A DNA stretch of 42,191 bases from Silvibacterium sp. (GTDB lineage Bacteria; Acidobacteriota; Terriglobia; Terriglobales; Acidobacteriaceae), in assembly GCA_019234945.1 (NCBI GenBank), contig JAFAKX010000050.1:1-42191 (forward strand), read 5' to 3'. Shown here piece after piece: positions 32,370 to 40,700 of this stretch (the stretch's first letter is position 1; each line of letters starts with the position of its first letter). The notes under the pieces were generated by a model. The model saw only the letters and a list, made by a program, of their open reading frames with translations. It was not told where the DNA came from and did not search any database. The position numbers and the translations under genes were made by a program.

Positions 32370-33860
32370 CTACGCCTTCAGCTCCAGCGTTCCGATGGAA
32401 TCTGCCGGCAGTTCGACCGTAGCCGCGCGCCCAGAAACGTTGGCCTCAATCAGCTGCGGATACGGCATCTCATTGCGCACCAGCAGCACCACCGAGCCAT
32501 CGGGATTCGCAAACGCCAGCGCATCGTCGCACGTTCCTGTCGTATCGAGCGTACGGGCGCCGACATCCACAAAATGCGTGAGGTGCCTCAGCAGATAGTA
32601 ATCGTGATTGAAGCGATACTTCTTGGCCCCTGTATCGACGCTCACCAGCGAGTTTTGCGCCCACCCCCACGTGCTCATTCCGCCCTGCGCGGTGGAAATG
32701 TTCCAGTACATGTAGCCGGTTGCGCCGCTGCGGAAATAATGCTTCATGAGCTGCCAGCAGTAGGCCGTGTAGCTCCAGCTGTTCGACCCGTCGCCGCACT
32801 CCTGCTCAGACTGGAAGACGATCAGGGACGGGAATTCCTGATGAATCGCCTGCAGCGCGTTTTTCCCCGCCCATTGAACACCTACGCCCTTGATATACCG
32901 CGCGGCTTCAGTGTCGTCCATCACGGTTTCGAGCAGCCGCGGATTGCCCCGCTCCATCGTTCCGAAGAAGATCTCCACGCCACGCCGCTCCATCTCCGGA
33001 CCCAGAGAATGCAGAAAGCGCGCCAGCCCTTCGGGCGTCCAGGTGCAGCTCGGGAAATTCTGCGCCGAGTTGAATTCGTTCTGCGGCATCACCATCCCCA
33101 CGTGAATCCCTTGATCCCGATAAGCATCGATGAAGCGGCCAAAATAGCGTGCATAGGCCTCGAAATAGCGAGGCTCCTGGATGAACATATCCTCGCCTTC
33201 GTGCCCCACTTGGTCAGGGCGTATGCCGTTCTCGCGCATGCCTGGATAGGCCTTCGCCTCAGCGTAGAAGTGATTGCGCTTCATCCACGCCGGAGGGCTC
33301 CATGGCGACGCCCATATCCTCAGCTTTGGCTGATGGCGAAGCGCGGCCTGAATAAACGGCACCAGCGTATTTCGGTCGTGGTTGATGCTGAAATGGCGCA
33401 GATCGAAGTCGCCGGCGGTGTCATCGTAGCTATATGCATCGGTCGCGAAATCGTTCGCGCCGATCGGCATTCGGCAATAGGTGAAACGCGCTCCAGCTGT
33501 CGGATCGAAAAGCTCGCGCAGCACGCTCTCGCGGTCACCTTCGCTGAGAGCCTGGAGCGACGTCCAGCCGAGTTCGTTGAAGCATCCACCAAAACCCTCG
33601 ATTGTTTTGGTCCCGAGCGTTCGGGCGGGATCGACATTCAGGTTGAGAAGCGTCCAGCGAAATGCCGGCTTGTATACATTGCCCGGCTGCCATGCAGCGG
33701 ATTCGGTCGTAGTGATCACGCTCACGCGAGGGTCGCCAAGCGGCTCCAGCGGAGGAAACTGCGCCAGCGCGTTCGACCCGAGTCCGGCCAGCGAAGCCCC
33801 GGCCCCAATCCGCGCGCCCGAACTCAAAACCTGGCGCCGCGTCCACGGTTTCCCTTGCAT
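32370..33860 (-). CDS. glycoside hydrolase family 30, Tat-exported
   Basis: The 496-residue protein begins with a twin-arginine signal (WTRRQVLSSGARIG) followed by a hydrophobic stretch. The core is a (beta/alpha)8 barrel with GFGGCFNELGW near residue 90 and WASPWSPPAWMK. The acid/base glutamate is likely in MPQNEF and the nucleophile in FQSEQECG. A C-terminal beta domain follows, with VVLLVRNEM. GH30 enzymes include glucosylceramidases, xylanases and beta-1,6-glucanases; this one resembles the glucosylceramidase-like group, but substrate cannot be read. It should act in the periplasm or outside. It precedes the OppD-type ATPase on the same strand, but a functional link is only suggested by position. 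Confidence 0.88.
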   Translation of the reverse strand: MQGKPWTRRQVLSSGARIGAGASLAGLGSNALAQFPPLEPLGDPRVSVITTTESAAWQPGNVYKPAFRWTLLNLNVDPARTLGTKTIEGFGGCFNELGWTSLQALSEGDRESVLRELFDPTAGARFTYCRMPIGANDFATDAYSYDDTAGDFDLRHFSINHDRNTLVPFIQAALRHQPKLRIWASPWSPPAWMKRNHFYAEAKAYPGMRENGIRPDQVGHEGEDMFIQEPRYFEAYARYFGRFIDAYRDQGIHVGMVMPQNEFNSAQNFPSCTWTPEGLARFLHSLGPEMERRGVEIFFGTMERGNPRLLETVMDDTEAARYIKGVGVQWAGKNALQAIHQEFPSLIVFQSEQECGDGSNSWSYTAYCWQLMKHYFRSGATGYMYWNISTAQGGMSTWGWAQNSLVSVDTGAKKYRFNHDYYLLRHLTHFVDVGARTLDTTGTCDDALAFANPDGSVVLLVRNEMPYPQLIEANVSGRAATVELPADSIGTLELKA

Positions 33861-33897
33861 CGTCTAGTCCCCCGGTACTCGCAAACGCAACCCGCCA

Positions 33898-34512
33898 TCA
33901 CTTTTTCACAGCCGGCCATTCTGTCACCGACTGTTGTCCTGGACCGGGCAGTGCCCTCTTCCTTCCTCCGCCGGCTTCACCCTCGAAAAGCGCCTCCAGG
34001 CTTGGATAAGGGTAGACCGTTGGCGCGTTGTTTTGCATCAGGCCACCCGTATCTGCTGTAGGGCCATAATTGCTGTATTCCTCACGCCCGAGCATGCGAA
34101 GAAGGGCCAACTGCTGCCCGCGATGATGTGCGGTATGGGTCATGCGGCGAGTCATAACCCAGGCGCGCGATCTACGCACGTCGAAGAACGTCGTCTCTCC
34201 TTCCCACCACGTCTCGTCCTTGTCCCGCAGCACCGCCAGACGCTTTCCACTGTCTTCCGCGTATTGCCGCATGAACTCTAGTCTGGTCTCATCTTTTGGT
34301 AAGGGCGGCGCTCCGACGTCAATGTCTAGCATTGTCCGAAACCAGAAATCTTCGCTGACACACTGATGCACCATATGCTCGTGGAGACTTCGTCCGCGGG
34401 TATCAGTGGGGTGAGGTCGGATCGGGAGGTCCTGGTCAGTGAACATGCTCCATGCGCTGACTACCTTGACGCGCTCCGTCTCATAAGTCTCAATCAGAAA
34501 CTCGTATCTCAT
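33898..34512 (-). CDS. DinB-like four-helix bundle protein
   Basis: The 204-residue protein has the pattern of the DinB superfamily: an N-terminal helix (FLIETYETERVKVVSAWSM), HEHMVHQCVSEDFW with a metal-ligand His, and RMTHTAHHRGQQLALLRML near the C-terminus. The histidines of HEHMVH and THTAHH are probable metal ligands. DinB members include thiol transferases and other enzymes; specificity is not readable. The last 40 residues are a disordered tail. It is preceded by a small gap with a remnant peptide (34593-34745). Confidence 0.82.
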   Translation of the reverse strand: MRYEFLIETYETERVKVVSAWSMFTDQDLPIRPHPTDTRGRSLHEHMVHQCVSEDFWFRTMLDIDVGAPPLPKDETRLEFMRQYAEDSGKRLAVLRDKDETWWEGETTFFDVRRSRAWVMTRRMTHTAHHRGQQLALLRMLGREEYSNYGPTADTGGLMQNNAPTVYPYPSLEALFEGEAGGGRKRALPGPGQQSVTEWPAVKK

Positions 34513-34592
34513 GGCGCACCTCTTTCAGCTAACTCCACTGCCGTAGGCTAACGCACGTCAAACTAACGATACGCAGCGTCGCTGAAACCATA

Positions 34593-34745
34593 TCACTTCT
34601 TGTGCAGTACATAGCCATCAGCCATGGTCTTCATGAATGCGACAATCTGGTTCTGGCCCCGCTCCAGATTGTTTTCAGCAACCGCAGCGGGGGCGATCGA
34701 AGGAGAAAAGAATAGGGAGAGATTCGGCGCCGCATGCGGATGCGG
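34593..34745 (-). pseudogene. possible C-terminal remnant of a cytochrome c peroxidase-like protein
   Basis: Directly after the malQ stop codon, in the same frame, a 50-codon stretch runs to TGA 34593-34595. It reads in part AAVAENNLERGQNQIVAFMK then TMADGYVLHKK. This looks like the end of a di-heme cytochrome c peroxidase/MauG-like protein (typically IVAFLKTLTDGY). The rest of such a gene is absent. It is a short match recognised by eye, so confidence is low; it may be chance. Confidence 0.3.
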
Positions 34746-36308
34746 CTATGGCTTATGCGGATCGATTTGACGAGGCAATCTGTTCGAGGATGCCGTCAGC
34801 TCATGCAACCACTGAAAGACCGGGACGGAAAGCTGCTCCTCAGTGAAACGCCAGCGCCAGTTTCCATCGGCGTGTCCAGGCACATTCATTCGAGCTTCGC
34901 TGCCAAGATTGAGTACGTCCTGCAACGGAGCCATCGCGAGTGCTGCGGGCGAAGCCCACGCCAGGCCTATCAGCGCCGGCGCTGCTGCTGCCGCATTCTT
35001 TTCGGCAGCGCGATTGAGATAGTTCCACAGGTTCTGCGGCTGATCAGCTGGCAGCTCCTCGTACCACTCGCGAGTCGTGGCATTATCATGCGTGCCGGTG
35101 TAAACGACGGTATTGTGGACGAAGTTATTCGGCAGATACGGGTTGTCAGGGTGGCCATCAAAAGCAAATTGCAAAATTCGAGTTCCTGGCACGCGGAATT
35201 GATCTCGCAGTGCCTGCACATCGGCCGTAATGACCCCCAGGTCTTCGGCGATAAAGGGAAGGCGGCCCAGCTCATTCTGCGCGGCCTGGAAGAACGACGC
35301 GCCCGGACCCGACACCCATTGTCCAGACTGCGCCGTTGGCGCACCGGCTGGGACGTGCCATGCTGCCGCGAAGCCCCGGAAATGGTCAAGTCGAATCAGG
35401 TCCACGTGAGCCAGCAGTGCACGTAGCCGGTCGATACACCAGCGATAGCCGGTAGCGCGAACAGCATCCCAGTTGTAAACGGGATTGCCCCATAGCTGTC
35501 CATCCGCGCTGAAATAGTCGGGAGGAACTCCGGCAACAAAGCGTGGATGACGATGCTCGTCGAGCAGGAAGAACTCAGGATTCGCCCAAACATCGCTCGA
35601 GTCCGGGGAGACAAAGAATGGCAGGTCCCCGATCAGGGCCACTTCCTTGGAGTGGGCATAGTCCTTGAGCCGATCGGCCTGGCGAAACAACAGAAATTGC
35701 GCGAAGCGAACCTGATCGATTTGACTTGCCATCTCTCGCCGCGCGTCTGCCAGAGCTTTTGGTCTGCGCTGAACTAACTCTGCGGGCCACTCGAGGTAGT
35801 AAGCGCCGTGATACTTAAATTTCAAGGCTCGGAATAGAGCGTAGTCCTCGAGCCAACTTTCCTGATCAGTGCAGAACTCTTCGTAAGGGAGACGCAAATC
35901 TTCACGCTTGCCAGCCCTGAAGTTCATCCATGCTTTTTCAAGCAATTGGTACTTAAACGCTGTAACGCGAGAGTAGTCGACCACGTTCGGCGGAAAGTTT
36001 GGCTCGCAATCGCTCGCCTGCAGTAAGCCATCTGAGATGAGACATTCAGGGCTGATCAACAAGGCATTTCCTGCAAAGGAAGAAAGTGATTGATAGGGGG
36101 AGTTTCCGTAGCCCGTCGGGCCAATCGGCAGTGCCTGCCACCATTGCTGCCCGGCATCATGAAGACGATCGATCCATGCCAATGCCGAAGGGCCCAGATC
36201 GCCAATCCCGTATGGAGATGGCAAAGACGTTACGTGCAGCAGCAAGCCGGAGGCGCGGTACTCCGGTGGAAACGGAGGAACCTGGATTTCTTCGGCAGAG
36301 CTACTCAC
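34746..36308 (-). CDS. malQ: 4-alpha-glucanotransferase (amylomaltase)
   Basis: The 520-residue GH77 enzyme transfers alpha-1,4-glucan segments between maltodextrins. Motifs present are ASGLLLHVTSLPSPYGIGD at the N-terminus, IGPTGYGNSPYQ, IGDLPFFVSPDSSDVW, the catalytic nucleophile in RLDHFRG, the acid/base in IAEDLG and TGTHDNAT. Length is normal for the bacterial short form. It lies immediately downstream of the decayed glycogen phosphorylase gene, which shows a former maltodextrin/glycogen operon. It should still allow disproportionation of maltodextrins. Confidence 0.95.
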   Translation of the reverse strand: MSSSAEEIQVPPFPPEYRASGLLLHVTSLPSPYGIGDLGPSALAWIDRLHDAGQQWWQALPIGPTGYGNSPYQSLSSFAGNALLISPECLISDGLLQASDCEPNFPPNVVDYSRVTAFKYQLLEKAWMNFRAGKREDLRLPYEEFCTDQESWLEDYALFRALKFKYHGAYYLEWPAELVQRRPKALADARREMASQIDQVRFAQFLLFRQADRLKDYAHSKEVALIGDLPFFVSPDSSDVWANPEFFLLDEHRHPRFVAGVPPDYFSADGQLWGNPVYNWDAVRATGYRWCIDRLRALLAHVDLIRLDHFRGFAAAWHVPAGAPTAQSGQWVSGPGASFFQAAQNELGRLPFIAEDLGVITADVQALRDQFRVPGTRILQFAFDGHPDNPYLPNNFVHNTVVYTGTHDNATTREWYEELPADQPQNLWNYLNRAAEKNAAAAAPALIGLAWASPAALAMAPLQDVLNLGSEARMNVPGHADGNWRWRFTEEQLSVPVFQWLHELTASSNRLPRQIDPHKP

Positions 36309-36398
36309 TGCCCGGCTCCTGGCGAGCGTAGAGCATTGTTAACTATCTCCTGGGCTTCACTGACGATAGCGTTCAGGTGTGGCTCGCTCTCAAAGCTT

Positions 36399-37110
36399 TC
36401 AGCGTAAATCTTGTAGATATTCTACCGGGCATGGTTCCACCTTCCAGATATCAGATGCGTATTCCGCAATCGCGCGATCACTCGAAAACTTGCCGGAGCT
36501 CGTAACATTCAGGATCGCTTTGCGCGCCCAGGCTTGAGGATCGGCGTACAACAAGCTGAGCTTCTCCTGCGCCTCAAAATAAGAGGTCAGGTCCGCCAGG
36601 TGCATGTAGTGATCGTCCTGCGTGAGAAGTGTTTCGCGCAGCGGCGCAAACACCCCAGGTTCGTCAGGACTGAAGTGGTCGGAGAAGATCAGATCGAGAG
36701 CAGCCCGGATTTCCGGCTCATTTTCATAGTGCCAGTATGGGCTGTACCAACTGCGGCTGCCCTCAACTTGTTCTACCGTGAGCCCAAACAGGAAGAGGTT
36801 TTCCTCTCCTGCTTCTTTTCGATCGTCGCGCCGTCGCGCGTCAAGGCTCCGTTCATCATGAACTTCATGTTGCTTGTTCCGCTGGCTTCGTATCCGGCGG
36901 TTGAAATCTGGTTGGATACATCGCTTGCCGGAATCAACCGTTCGGCCAGCGTGACATTGTATTCGGGAACAAAGACAACCTTGAGGCGGTTGCGTACTGC
37001 CGGATCACGGTCAATCGTGGCCGCCAGATTGTTGATGAACTTTATGATCAGCTTAGCCAGCCGGTAGGCGGGGGCAGCTTTGCCAGCGAAAAGGAATGTA
37101 CGGTAAACAT
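36399..37110 (-). pseudogene. glgP: glycogen/alpha-glucan phosphorylase remnant
   Basis: Only about the last 235 codons of a roughly 830-codon gene remain. The upstream part reads [40 protein letters not shown] and [14 protein letters not shown], with the PLP-binding lysine. After [10 protein letters not shown] the frame is broken: a short deletion removes the expected IGT and a further shift moves to another frame. That frame continues as [17 protein letters not shown] and, in the ORF 36399-36653, LADLTSYFEAQEKL and SGKFSSDRAIAEYA. The first two-thirds of the gene is gone. It should be inactive. malQ follows it with a 90-base gap. Confidence 0.8.
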
Positions 37111-37201
37111 CGTGCCCTTCAAGCGCTCCTCGAGCTGCTTCGCGTTTCGCTCTCCGCCGGGTGTCAGAGACAAATCGGTGCGGCCAGTGTGTTGGCCCGA
37201 T

Positions 37202-37540
37202 TCAGTCCACGCCATGTCCCTCATCTGCTGAGTTCCTCATGGCCGACAGCGGCCTGAATGGCCGAATGAGAACCCTTATTGCTCCGAAGATCGCCTTCTC
37301 TGAAGATTGGGGGATAGTTGACATCCTTCTGTGCCCCGTTGACCGGGACGCGGAAACAGCAATCATGCCTGCCTCCCAGTCAAAGCACAGGGCGACCTTC
37401 ACCGCACATTGGTCGCAGAGCCAGTAATACTCGCGCCTTGAAGGAGCCCCAAAAAAGTGAGCTTCTACCTCGAATAACTTTCCCTGCCGCAGGTAGAGGA
37501 ACTCGGATAGGCAGACAGGATTCGCACATTTGGAAAGCAC
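37202..37540 (-). CDS. small zinc-ribbon-like hypothetical protein
   Basis: The protein of about 112 residues starts with CANPVCLSEFLYLRQGKLF and has CDQC at about 44-47 from this start, so four cysteines in two pairs suggest a zinc ribbon. An aromatic stretch (REYYWLCDQC) lies between. I recall similar small proteins in Acidobacteria, but no function is known. GTG 37540 is preceded by AGGAG at 5 bases and is preferred over TTG 37558. It lies beside the decayed glgP. Confidence 0.65.
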   Translation of the reverse strand: MLSKCANPVCLSEFLYLRQGKLFEVEAHFFGAPSRREYYWLCDQCAVKVALCFDWEAGMIAVSASRSTGHRRMSTIPQSSEKAIFGAIRVLIRPFRPLSAMRNSADEGHGVD

Positions 37541-38195
37541 GGTAGCTCCTGGTAACAAAACGCACCGTCAAAACCCTTCGACCTTTTACAAGCCTGTGCG
37601 GTGCCTGCTTGAGTTCTAAGCACTTCAATGACCAACTCTTATATGCGCTGGAAGTTGGCCATTATCACCAATGGAAACTTGCCCAAGGCCTCGTAAAGCG
37701 CCAATTCTCTCGTCGCCGTTAGTGTGTCTCGTGCACGGCGGGTTCATCGCGTGCCGAAAATTTAGCAAGTGACGGACTCCTTAACGGCGCACAAGACCTG
37801 CTCCTTCCGATGTTTCTTCGGTTTTCTGGCTGCTCTCGCTCGCGCGTACGGGCTTCCAGCATTCCGCCGCAATTTGCCCAGTCCTCCTCTGCTCGAATTA
37901 CGAGGATGCGGGCGCGAATCCTGGGTCGCGATATCCCGGTCCAGAAAGTTTGTTCATTCGCTGTGCGATCCAATTTCAGTCCGAGAAACCCAAGCTTGCA
38001 GGCGATGCACGAAGATCGCGAATGCAGCTTCGCTCTGTCATTCCCTTGCGGTCATCGCCGCAAGGATGTCACGCTGGATCCCGAATTCAGCACAAGGATT
38101 TTCATAAGTGGACGATCCGCTCCGTGACTGCTTGTCGCGGCTTTGCGGTCTGTACCAGAGCAAATCAGCTTCCAGAGACAAGCCGGTCAGAGCGG
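37541..38195. other. intergenic stretch without a convincing gene
   Basis: About 650 bases with only weak ORFs (37769-38107, 37810-38127 on plus; 37719-37973 on minus) and no recognisable domain, RBS or coding bias. I see no RNA gene or obvious repeat. Confidence 0.5.
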
Positions 38196-38390
38196 TTGAA
38201 AACAAAGGATGGCGAGTTTGAGATCGAATCGAAAGATTGGCAAGTGACAAACAATGACAGTTTCGTTATCATCCGCCTTTCGGATGGCCGTCGGCGATTG
38301 GTAGAAGAAATGCTGAGAGAAGGACTGAGTGCGCATGTACGAAAGGTGCGCTCGCTCCTCCGACACGAATTTTCAGCCGATGGCAGATGA
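38196..38390 (+). CDS. small hypothetical protein overlapping the AI-2E transporter start
   Basis: A frame from TTG 38196 to TGA 38388-38390 encodes about 64 residues: DGEFEIESKDWQVTNNDSF, IIRLSDGRRRLVEEMLREGL and HVRKVRSLLRHEF. The composition looks protein-like. The stop overlaps the ATG of the transporter (38380) by 11 bases, as in coupled genes. The ribosome site is weak and no family is recognised; the listed longer ORF start (37950) is unlikely. Confidence 0.4.
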   Translation: MKTKDGEFEIESKDWQVTNNDSFVIIRLSDGRRRLVEEMLREGLSAHVRKVRSLLRHEFSADGR

Positions 38391-39498
38391 TCTGAAGATG
38401 GAATTTCCCGAGCGCCGCACGACGAACGTTCTGTTGACAATTCTGCTCTTCGCGGCTGTGTGCGCGATCGCTTACGGTGCCAGGCGTGTCATTCTTTTGT
38501 TCGCGCTGTCGGTCTTCTTCGCCTATCTGATGAACCCCGCGGTTAAATTTCTGCAGCTTCACTCTCTGTTTTTCAGGGATCTGAGAGGAGCGGCCGTGAT
38601 CGAGGCGTATATCGGGGTACTGATCCTGATCGGTCTGGCCACCTATAACTTCGCACCGGCTGTTGTAAGAAACACAGTGAAGGCAGTCGACCAGGTTCCG
38701 ATTATCCTTGATCGCGTGTCAACCGGCGAGATCGCGGCCGACATTGGCGACAAGTACGGCTGGAACGATGAACAGAAAGCGCGACTCAGAACAGTGCTGG
38801 TTCGGCATAGGGAGGATTCTCAGGGTCTTCTGAAGTGGCTGGACCACTCACTTTCGCAGGCCGCACAAATCGTCGGATGGCTGGCGCTGATTCCCATATT
38901 GGCCATCTTCCTGCTGCGAGACGGCAATCGCATTGTGGAGGCCGCCCTACAAATGCTCTTTCCTGAGAAGCATCGGCATCCTGCCAGGATAATCGCGTAC
39001 CAGATACACGCCATGCTGGCCAACTACATCCGGGCGCAGGTTCTTCTCTGCCTCTTTTCGCTGGCGTTTTACACGATAGTTCTGCTCATCTTCAGATTTC
39101 CGCACGCAATTGCGTTGGGCGTTTTCGGGGGAATGCTCGAATTCATTCCGGTCATCGGCTGGATGAGCACCGCGGCGGTGATCATCGGTGTTGGCATGGT
39201 CAACGATCTGCACTGGGTATGGATGATCGTATTGCTGCTTTTGTGGCGAGTAGCCCAGGACTATTTCAACCTGCCGCGGGCCCTGGGACACAGGCTGGAA
39301 ATCCATCCATTGACCGTAATCTTCGCCGTGCTGGCCGGTGCCGAGGTTGGTGGAATTGTAGGTATCTACCTTGCCGTACCTTTGGTGGCCTCGCTGCTCC
39401 TGATCTGGAGACTGCGTATCAGCTCAGCGGAAAGCCCGCTAGGCAAAGATGCCGCGTCGGAACTTCCGCCGAGCCTTGTTTCGACAGCGCGTGACTGA
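38380..39498 (+). CDS. AI-2E/PerM-family transporter
   Basis: The protein of about 372 residues has seven to eight hydrophobic segments (LLTILLFAAVCAIAYG; ILLFALSVFFAYLMNP; AQIVGWLALIPILAIFLLRDG; EFIPVIGWMSTAAVIIG; VLAGAEVGGIVGIYLAVPL). The order, the LLRDGNRI motif and the final SLLLIWRLR are those of the AI-2E exporter/PerM family. Members export small molecules or act as sodium-proton antiporters, so the substrate is open. ATG 38380 (MADDLKMEFPER) is preferred over the track start at 38329. It may be translationally coupled to the small upstream ORF. Confidence 0.88.
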   Translation: MADDLKMEFPERRTTNVLLTILLFAAVCAIAYGARRVILLFALSVFFAYLMNPAVKFLQLHSLFFRDLRGAAVIEAYIGVLILIGLATYNFAPAVVRNTVKAVDQVPIILDRVSTGEIAADIGDKYGWNDEQKARLRTVLVRHREDSQGLLKWLDHSLSQAAQIVGWLALIPILAIFLLRDGNRIVEAALQMLFPEKHRHPARIIAYQIHAMLANYIRAQVLLCLFSLAFYTIVLLIFRFPHAIALGVFGGMLEFIPVIGWMSTAAVIIGVGMVNDLHWVWMIVLLLLWRVAQDYFNLPRALGHRLEIHPLTVIFAVLAGAEVGGIVGIYLAVPLVASLLLIWRLRISSAESPLGKDAASELPPSLVSTARD

Positions 39499-39528
39499 GG
39501 GAGCACACGTGTGACAACATTTGCTCCC
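39499..39528 (+). terminator. stem-loop directly after the transporter stop
   Basis: GGGAGCA (39499-39505) and TGCTCCC (39522-39528) are perfect 7-base arms with a 16-base loop. They begin immediately after the transporter stop codon. No T-run follows, so it may be a 3'-end stability or terminator-like element. Confidence 0.35.
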
Positions 39529-39585
39529 ACGATTTCTGGAAACTTCAGATCGAAGCGGGCTTGATCGGTGACCTGACAGCGGCCA

Positions 39586-39825
39586 ATGGGCGCGAGCGTT
39601 TCGATTTCAGGACGGGTTGCCATCGACACCTCCGGCCAGATGCGGAGCAAGCTCGTCGACGCGCTGCGCTCGAAACCCGACGTCATCGCCGGCATCCGGC
39701 TCGCGAGAGAAAAAACAGGCAAAGGTGAGAGTCGTTTCGAGGCCCAGGCAGTCAAAGAATCAGTGGAGCTGGCCCACGATTCATACGATTTTTCAGCCGC
39801 AGCGCTCATGAGGTTGAGAAAATAG
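39586..39825 (+). CDS. small hypothetical protein, 79 residues
   Basis: The frame has strong codon bias like its neighbours (GC-rich third positions). It encodes MGASVSISGRVAIDTSGQ, then a basic helix with DALRSKPDVIAGIRLAREK, and a C-terminal VKESVELAHDSYDFSAAAL. No signal peptide or membrane segment is seen. The ending slightly recalls FlgM-like small anti-sigma proteins, but this is weak. It is followed 7 bases later by another small gene on the same strand, so they form a small operon. Function unknown. Confidence 0.5.
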   Translation: MGASVSISGRVAIDTSGQMRSKLVDALRSKPDVIAGIRLAREKTGKGESRFEAQAVKESVELAHDSYDFSAAALMRLRK

Positions 39826-39832
39826 AGTAGCC

Positions 39833-40042
39833 ATGAATATCAGTGATCCGATTGTTCTGGAGAAAGATTTCCTCTTGTGCGAAGTCGATCAGGCCCTCGC
39901 TCACGCATTTCTTCAGGATGCAGTAAGAGCGGTGAAGAACGCCGGAGACGAGGATACCCGCGACCTGCAGTCCGCAGTGATCAAATCCATGCTGGTGTTT
40001 CATCAGCACCGCGAGGCATGCGAAGAGTGTAAGGCGGCATAG
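39833..40042 (+). CDS. small hypothetical protein, 69 residues
   Basis: The 69-residue helical, acidic protein (FLLCEVDQALAHAFLQDAVR; LVFHQHREACEECKAA) begins 7 bases after the upstream small gene. It has a C-terminal CxxC that may bind metal or be redox active. No family is recognised. Its placement and codon use support a real gene. Confidence 0.5.
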   Translation: MNISDPIVLEKDFLLCEVDQALAHAFLQDAVRAVKNAGDEDTRDLQSAVIKSMLVFHQHREACEECKAA

Positions 40043-40623
40043 CAGTAACAGATTCGCCGGTCAGTTTAGTTTTCGTTGCAGCACCACTCGGCAAGTTGCG
40101 ATTAAATATTGGGCGGTGCAAATGCAAGGGCCTGCCTACAGGCGAATCAAATCAATTCGTGGTCGATTCAACGAGGGATTCAACGCAAAAGACGCAGCAA
40201 ACCGTACAAACGATGATGGCGAAGAAAGCGCTTGATGGCATGGCGACGCTGCCGCGGCAAGCGCCTTTGCTGCAAGCTTTTTGAGGCGGAAACGCGGCGG
40301 CATGAAATCCGCACAAAAGCCGCCGAGAGGGGTCCAGCTTGATGCCGACGCAAGGCGGATAACCGAAATAGTTAGTCTCAAGATGTCCGTCGAAATTGAG
40401 ATCAAAGCTCTTCCTGTTTCTTGCATCGATCACTTATTACTGTTTCGTCGAAGGCGAGCGGGAAAAGACTATCTCCCTCGCTCAGCAGGCTGTCGAAAAA
40501 GTGTCCTGGGTGCCCGGCAGGGAAGCGGAGTCTTTGATGACGTGACGCTGCTCAAGATGTGGACCGAAACGTCACACGCTGGTGATGTGAAGATGGCTTC
40601 GGCTTGTAAGTTGTTGATTCGTA
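40043..40623. other. intergenic stretch with no convincing gene; possible IS-end remnant
   Basis: Several weak ORFs overlap on both strands here, with no domain recognised. At about 40486-40503 the sequence AGCAGGCTGTCGAAAAAG resembles the terminal inverted repeats of some insertion sequences (AGCAGGCTGTTGAAAAA-type), but no transposase is present. Confidence 0.4.
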
Positions 40624-40699
40624 TGGTGGGCCCGGAGGGATTCGAACCCCCAACCAAGGGATTATGAGTCCCCTGCTCTGACCATTGAGCTACAGGCCC
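40624..40699 (-). tRNA. tRNA with CAU anticodon (tRNA-Ile2 favoured, or tRNA-Met)
   Basis: On the minus strand the sequence reads GGGCCTGTAGCTCAATGG, the anticodon arm GGGGACTCATAATCCC, the T arm with GGTTCGAATCC, and the acceptor CGGGCCC-A-CCA. All seven acceptor pairs form (one G-U) and CCA is encoded. The anticodon-arm and variable-region pattern (AGCAGGNGACTCATAATCNCTTGGT) is that of E. coli tRNA-Ile2, whose CAU is modified to lysidine-AU. Elongator tRNA-Met cannot be ruled out without identity-element analysis. Confidence 0.9.
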
Positions 40700-40700
40700 T

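Noticed and set aside
32574-34061. 495-residue plus-strand ORF across GH30
   Set aside because: Complementary-frame shadow of the GH30 gene; no domains.
37769-38127. ORFs of 105-112 residues in the 37.6-38.2 kb gap
   Set aside because: No coding bias, ribosome site or family; overlapping alternatives in other frames.
40152-40433. Minus-strand ORF of 93 residues with FDLNFDGHLETNYFGYPP
   Set aside because: Overlaps two other ORFs, has no recognised domain or ribosome site; left as non-coding.
40281-40667. Plus-strand ORF ending in MVGPEGFEPPTKGL
   Set aside because: The GPEGFEPPT ending is the known artefact of reading through a tRNA on the opposite strand; here it overlaps the CAU tRNA. 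No other coding evidence.
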